Assembly (NCBI GenBank): GCA_021795795.1
Contig: JAJYPA010000052.1
Location: 1 to 26,442, forward strand
Source: Pseudomonadota bacterium
GTDB taxonomy: Bacteria > Pseudomonadota > Gammaproteobacteria > Halothiobacillales > Halothiobacillaceae
Length of the DNA: 26,442 nt
Reading direction: 5' to 3'
The notes under the pieces are model-generated. The model saw only the letters and a list, made by a program, of their open reading frames with translations. It was not told the DNA's origin and made no database searches. Positions 23,701 through 26,442 of this stretch are shown one piece after another. Position 1 is the first letter of the stretch, and each line of letters begins with the position of its first letter. The position numbers and the translations under genes are program-made.

Positions 23701-23777
23701 TGCTGCGTCGCGACGCGGAAAATACCGGTTGCGTTCATCTGGATTGCGTGAAAGTGCCATACGACGGTGCAATGTAA
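20721..23777 (+). CDS. GH31 alpha-glycosidase with Tat signal and C-terminal carbohydrate-binding module
   Basis: This is a 1018-residue retaining alpha-glycosidase. The N-terminus has a near-ideal twin-arginine signal (DRRDFLKIASAAA), so it is exported folded by Tat. The GH31 N-domain covers about 45-280; the barrel starts at FPKWAYGFTNSQWG (about 288-301). The nucleophile is Asp455 in GFWNDEADS and the acid/base Asp509 in ATWSGD. The C-terminal sheets (about 630-760) include WTDYFQGKRYKGGQW and YDDDGESYDYEQG, a DUF5110-type region. From about 880 to 1016 a CBM6/35-like beta-sandwich ends the protein; its last 40 codons are repeated at 1-120. The ATG at 20721 was chosen for GGAG 8 nt upstream and because the Tat motif starts there; the frame is open to 20481. 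Alpha-xylosidase, alpha-glucosidase or alpha-galactosidase are all possible. Confidence 0.92.
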   Translation: MNDRRDFLKIASAAAVTTVLATRSTSVADAAPAPTLGAVSSADVDAGELKISIGNDILRVQALSPHILRLDLLANGKSDPHTPVLDPHVKFSGDPSAKLEATGNPIRVRTDQFELHISRNPCRLTLLDKSGKVLLEQTAEQSLHVDPKNQAKTGFSFRHSKKDNFYGIRSGFSISDMLKHQKKLPQFPVLKDGAGVPDDTYQIKASLEGGGGAPFAWTTAGYGILVDSDGGYFQIKPDEISFYYGNPKPENYGRNYFRPNSLTVFIFVGGARDIFRGLAMVSGKMQMFPKWAYGFTNSQWGTNQELLRGYLETYRAMDIPIDNFTLDFDWKDWGASHYGEFRWNPVKYSQALFTPDNPDALVNWTRELECKITGIMKPRIIISTVKGHLEPMTTQGASAKKLGIYSPTEKPSVDYFSHLMTIDLDFYNPLARQWYWHATWAHQCMQHGIAGFWNDEADSPATGNFEFLHMQQALYDGQRRDRPRHRIWSMNRNFYLGSQRYAYATWSGDINTGFAVMRDQTLNMINTINLGQMRWAQDTGGFLGHPTPEVYSRWFQFTAVCPTLRTHCVIGERRQPWVYGDQACETVKQAIRQRYSWFFYTYALEHAACTESGVGIVRPLTFDYPDDPNVASMVDQWMFGDWILCAPVLEKMGTGKGESTTRRIYLPAGDWTDYFQGKRYKGGQWINYELNPTTWMDWPLFIKDGAIIPTTEPVRAIHTAKPEMAYLDVFPAKATTSGEFYDDDGESYDYEQGRFHRQIISAHKHSGGADIHISARQRNYSSTVKHFVIRLHGQAAKEVHVGGQPLPHRASALALAKATSGWCVDVDVYGPVTLVKVPAGMNDDMAVAAKGHQTLTRAVEVLTAGDASLSGPKPPTVPLKTNNEMYVDAKMFGPIPHTQNVISTDHPGYTGIGFIAGFVTPGTGATFYFRRAKAGKYLVKFRMANGAPTQVRTLNVYVNGIFCGTLHIPGLQDWNTWQELPMYLPLVAGNNTIMLRRDAENTGCVHLDCVKVPYDGAM

Positions 23778-23780
23778 CCT
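23661..23780 (+). repeat. Direct repeat copy 2 (120 bp, partner at 1-120)
   Basis: This matches 1-120 with three mismatches near its end, encoding the last 38 residues of the GH31 protein plus the stop. Similarity ends directly after the stop codon region. Confidence 0.95.
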
Positions 23781-23868
23781 GCCACGCGGCTTCTGATGAT
23801 ACATTATTCCTTATACCTCGGCATGGTTAAAATCATAAAAATCTGGTATCTTTCATGGTCTTGGCAGC

Positions 23869-23942
23869 GGGTGGTTAGCTCAGTTGGTTAGAGCGCCGTG
23901 TTTACACCGCGGATGTCGGGGGTTCGAGCCCCTCACCACCCA
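23869..23942 (+). tRNA. tRNA-Val (anticodon UAC)
   Basis: A full cloverleaf of 74 nt: acceptor GGGTGGT/ACCACCC, D-arm GCTC/GAGC, anticodon stem CCGTG/CGCGG with one G-T pair around loop TTTACAC (anticodon TAC), T-arm GGGGG/CCCTC with TTCGAGC, discriminator A. CCA is not encoded. It stands at the right edge of the glycoside hydrolase cluster, 91 nt after GH31, with its 3' end facing msrA. The 3' half is not duplicated in the window, so there is no sign of a tRNA-integrated island. Confidence 0.95.
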
Positions 23943-24168
23943 ATATTCTGGCCTCATGCCAAAATAGAGCAAGCAAAAGGGTTGTTGACCGGAGGACCAA
24001 TACTGGTTGTTGGGCTGGCTATGATAGCGTATGGACGCCCCATTCTAATCGTCGGCGAAGGTCTACTGGCCTTCCGCGATGCGGTACAAAACACATTCTA
24101 TTTCAGGCGGCTAAAATGACAGACCGGGCTTTGCTAAAAAAGCCGTGCAATGTTTTTTGGAGCAACCC

Positions 24169-24687
24169 GTGACAACCTCCTCAACTGAACTGGCGGATTT
24201 TGGCTCAGGCTGCTTCTGGGGCACCGAAGCGGTGTTCCGAAAAATTTCCGGCGTGCTGGATGTAAAAGTCGGCTATGAAGGTGGCACCTTGGCTAACCCG
24301 ACCTATCGGGCGGTCTGCACCGACACCACCGGCCACGCCGAAGTGGTGCAAGTTGCATTTAATCCGGCGGTGGTCAGCTATGCCCAACTGCTGAATATTT
24401 TTTTTGAAAACCATGATCCCACCACCATAGACCGGCAGGGGCCGGACTACGGGGCGCAATACCGCAGCGTCGTGTTTTATCACTCCCCACAGCAGAAACA
24501 GTTTGCCGAAGTGGAAAAGGCGAAGCGCGATGCCAGTGGAGATTACGTCGGTCCGATAGTAACGAGCATTGAACCTGCAAAACAATTTTATCCCGCCGAG
24601 GAATACCACCAGCAATATTTTGCAAAACAGGGTATGAATTATTCCTGCCACATGGAAAATGGTAAAAAGCCAGGGCGTAGTGGATAA
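24169..24687 (+). CDS. msrA: Peptide methionine sulfoxide reductase MsrA
   Basis: This 172-residue enzyme reduces methionine-S-sulfoxide in proteins and free methionine. The catalytic Cys15 is in the hallmark GCFWG; GYEGGTLANPTYRAVCTDTTGHAE and NFFENHDPTTIDRQGPDYG-like segments (LLNIFFENHDPTT, then RQGPDYGAQYRS) are typical of the family. A second Cys lies near the end (NYSCHMENG) and may act as recycling cysteine. There is no signal peptide, so it is cytoplasmic. The GTG at 24169 was chosen because GGAG lies 6 nt upstream; a GTG at 24145 in the same frame would add 8 residues without a Shine-Dalgarno. It is likely transcribed alone, downstream of tRNA-Val. Confidence 0.93.
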   Translation: MTTSSTELADFGSGCFWGTEAVFRKISGVLDVKVGYEGGTLANPTYRAVCTDTTGHAEVVQVAFNPAVVSYAQLLNIFFENHDPTTIDRQGPDYGAQYRSVVFYHSPQQKQFAEVEKAKRDASGDYVGPIVTSIEPAKQFYPAEEYHQQYFAKQGMNYSCHMENGKKPGRSG

Positions 24688-24769
24688 GGGAAAAGACCCG
24701 GCGTCTTCCGATTTGCGTTTTGCCTTCACCCCCCCTACATTTTGGGAAAATCAGGCCTAAATCCTTATT

Positions 24770-24786
24770 CCTATATAATTAGTAGG
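24770..24786. promoter_or_regulatory. Upstream palindrome of the nirA-like gene
   Basis: CCTAT-ATAATTA-GTAGG is a 17-bp inverted repeat ending 7 bp before the -35 element. It has the same length and arms (CCTAY/RTAGG around a 7-nt AT-rich spacer) as the downstream palindrome at 24849-24865. The centres are 79 bp apart. Confidence 0.5.
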
Positions 24787-24793
24787 AGTAGAC

Positions 24794-24823
24794 TTGATTT
24801 ATTTCCAATGTCTTGCTTATAAT
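24794..24823 (+). promoter_or_regulatory. Sigma70-type promoter of the nirA-like gene
   Basis: TTGATT (24794-24799) and a perfect TATAAT (24818-24823) are 18 nt apart. Transcription should start near 24830, with a 65-nt leader that contains the downstream palindrome. Confidence 0.75.
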
Positions 24824-24841
24824 GCTTGATATTGATTGTTT

Positions 24842-24871
24842 TGAATTACCTATTAGTTAAATAGGAATTCA
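24842..24871. promoter_or_regulatory. Downstream palindrome in the nirA-like leader
   Basis: TGAATT-A-CCTATT, a 5-nt loop AGTTA, then AATAGG-AATTCA: 12-bp arms with a single unpaired A. The core (24849-24865) is CCTAT-TAGTTAA-ATAGG, matching the upstream palindrome. It lies at about +12 to +42, 23 nt before the ATG. It could be an operator site, an RNA hairpin, or both. Confidence 0.55.
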
Positions 24872-24894
24872 TTCAAACTTTTTGGAGTATCGCC

Positions 24895-26442
24895 ATGTCC
24901 GCTGAAACTGGAACCATTACCGCCGTCGAAGGGTGCAAGTTAAACAAGGTAGAAGCCATTAAGCTGGCCAAAGACGGCTTGGATGTATGGGACGATATTT
25001 TCGTCTACGCCCGTGCAGATGTCACCGAACCGCTGGAATCCTTGCTTAGTCCCAAAGACCTGGAAACCTATCACCGCTTGATTCCCAATTCCAATGATCC
25101 CGCGGTGCGTTTAAGTGCCGCCCGCCGGGCTAAAATTTCCGAGGAAGATTTGGTCCGCATTCGCTGGTTTGGCTTCTATCAGCAATTGCCCAACCTTTGC
25201 CACTTCATGCTGCGTATCCGCATTCCCAATGGCTTTCTTAATGCGAAGCAGTTGGCTGTGGTGGCGGAACTGACACGCACTTATGGCAACGGCTTTGCCG
25301 ACATTACCACACGCCAATGTATTCAGATTCACTGGCTGACCATTGAAGCCCTGGCCGATATTCTGCCCCGTCTGGAAAAAGTCGGACTGGTCAGCAAATT
25401 CGCGTGCGGCGACACGCCGCGCAACGTGGTTGGATGCCCTCTATCCGGCTACTTAAGCGCGGAAGTTATTGATGCCTCCGGCGCGGTCGAACAGGTCAAT
25501 GAAATGTTCCTGCAAAGCAACCATGAATTCAGCAATTTGCCAAGGAAGTTCAAGGCCGCCATCTCCGGCTGCCACCTGCATTGCCATCAGCCGCAGATTA
25601 ACGACATCGGCCTGTTCGGCGTGCGCCGCATTAACCCTGAGACCGGCCATGAAGAAAGTGGTTACGGACTTACCGTTGGCGGCGGGCTTTCCAGCCAGCC
25701 TTATATTGGCCAGGGATTGCGTGTTTTTATCCGTCCCGATCAGGTCTCGGCGGTCTGCCGGGGCGTGGCGCATATTTTCCGCGACCATGGATACCGCGAA
25801 AAACGCACCCGCGCCCGCATGAAGTATCTGGTAGCGGATTGGGGCTGGGAAAAATTCCGCGATTACCTGGAAACCGACATTGGCTTTAAGCTGGAGCATG
25901 ATGTCAACATTGTGGCTCCAGAATATGCCCCGCATACCGACCACCTTGGTTCCGGCCTGCAAAAACAGCCGGGACTGGCCTATATTGGCGTGCCGATTGA
26001 ACGCGGACGGATTACGGCGGACCAGATGGCGCTGGCGGCGAAGCTGTCCGCAAAATATGCCGGGGAACACAAAGCCCGCGTGGCACTTTCCAACAAGCAG
26101 AATCTGATATTTCTGAATATTCCCGTTGGATCGGTCAAGGAAATGACGCACGAACTCGATGCCGGGGGTTTAACCCCGCATGCGCCACTGTGGCGTTCCA
26201 CCGTGATTTCATGCACTGGCACGCAGTTCTGCAATTTGGCCATTGTGGAAACCAAACAGCGGGCCAAGGATATTTTGCAATATCTGGAGGAAAATGTCGG
26301 CATTGATTCCCCCATTATGATAAGTGTGACCGGCTGCCCGAACAGTTGCTCGCAGTATCAGATTGCCGACATTGGGCTGATGGGCGTGGTGTGCAATTTC
26401 CGCGGCCAGCGCGGCACCGAGGCATATCAGATTATGCTGGGT
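24895..26442 (+). CDS. nirA: Ferredoxin-nitrite reductase (NirA family), 3' end beyond the window
   Basis: 516 codons are open from the ATG to the window end with no stop. The protein has two siroheme-reductase half-repeats: DITTRQCIQIHWL near residue 145 and the assimilatory core at the C-terminal side. The ligands for the [4Fe-4S]-siroheme centre are visible as Cys440 and Cys446 in CTGTQFC and Cys481 and Cys485 in CPNSC. This family reduces nitrite to ammonia, or sulfite to sulfide, with ferredoxin; the sequence style (CTGTQFCNLA, GLTVGGGLSS) suits nitrite reductase better, but sulfite cannot be excluded. GGAG lies 7 nt before the ATG. A few tens of residues are probably missing at the end. 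Regulation through the palindromes around its promoter is likely. Confidence 0.9.
   Translation, partial: MSAETGTITAVEGCKLNKVEAIKLAKDGLDVWDDIFVYARADVTEPLESLLSPKDLETYHRLIPNSNDPAVRLSAARRAKISEEDLVRIRWFGFYQQLPNLCHFMLRIRIPNGFLNAKQLAVVAELTRTYGNGFADITTRQCIQIHWLTIEALADILPRLEKVGLVSKFACGDTPRNVVGCPLSGYLSAEVIDASGAVEQVNEMFLQSNHEFSNLPRKFKAAISGCHLHCHQPQINDIGLFGVRRINPETGHEESGYGLTVGGGLSSQPYIGQGLRVFIRPDQVSAVCRGVAHIFRDHGYREKRTRARMKYLVADWGWEKFRDYLETDIGFKLEHDVNIVAPEYAPHTDHLGSGLQKQPGLAYIGVPIERGRITADQMALAAKLSAKYAGEHKARVALSNKQNLIFLNIPVGSVKEMTHELDAGGLTPHAPLWRSTVISCTGTQFCNLAIVETKQRAKDILQYLEENVGIDSPIMISVTGCPNSCSQYQIADIGLMGVVCNFRGQRGTEAYQIMLG

Noticed and set aside
23869..23942. tRNA-Val as integration site of a genomic island
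   Set aside because: No duplicated tRNA 3' end, integrase or attachment repeat is visible, and the cluster lies on the 5' side of the tRNA.
23898..24119. 73-residue frame after the tRNA
   Set aside because: It starts inside the tRNA gene, has no ribosome site and no recognisable family; 23943-24168 otherwise holds nothing I can name.
1..26442. CRISPR array, insertion sequence or phage genes
   Set aside because: No regularly spaced repeats, transposase, integrase or phage structural frames were found in any reading frame I inspected.

Overview
The window looks like a chromosomal segment of a polysaccharide-degrading bacterium of the Planctomycetota, probably Phycisphaerae-like. Four things point there: a PEP-CTERM surface protein, a pseudopilin-like protein with the H-X9-DG type C-terminal signature (DUF1559-like), a degenerate GH10-type protein of a kind I associate with that group, and many secreted glycoside hydrolases (GH). 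The lineage is an inference; no rRNA or marker gene in the window settles it.

Layout. Positions 1-117 are the last 38 codons of a gene that begins outside the window; they nearly duplicate the tail of the GH31 gene at 20721-23777. Positions 235-3494 hold a DUF2721 membrane protein (minus strand), a GH10-like pseudoenzyme, a membrane-anchored ComEA-like helix-hairpin-helix protein, and the first quarter of a tryptophanyl-tRNA synthetase gene that stops abruptly. From 3491 to 23777 lies a carbohydrate-degradation cluster. Its minus-strand genes, in transcription order, are GH31, GH29 alpha-fucosidase, GH78 alpha-rhamnosidase, PEP-CTERM protein, pseudopilin-like protein, GH71/GH99-like lipoprotein with a LamG-like domain, a possible 51-residue ORF, and GH3. 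One divergent plus-strand GH31 with a C-terminal carbohydrate-binding module closes the cluster. Ordinary housekeeping genes follow: tRNA-Val(UAC), msrA and a ferredoxin-nitrite/sulfite reductase (nirA-like) that runs off the end.

How it fits together. The enzymes carry three kinds of export signal (Sec, Tat, lipoprotein), so breakdown probably takes place in the periplasm or at the cell surface. Fucosidase, rhamnosidase, GH31 and GH3 activities together suggest removal of side chains from a branched plant or algal glycan, while the PEP-CTERM and pseudopilin-like proteins may contribute surface structure. No transporter, SusC/SusD pair, sulfatase or regulator gene is in the window.

Most notable. 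Two copies of a promoter-containing module (about 340 bp block, then a minus-strand promoter with identical 18-nt spacing, then a leader hairpin with a compensatory base change) sit upstream of the PEP-CTERM gene and of the GH31-GH29-GH78 unit, suggesting shared control. The nirA promoter is bracketed by two 17-bp palindromes of the same CCTAT-N7-RTAGG form. The 120-bp direct repeats 23.66 kb apart and the truncated trpS mark the cluster as recently rearranged.
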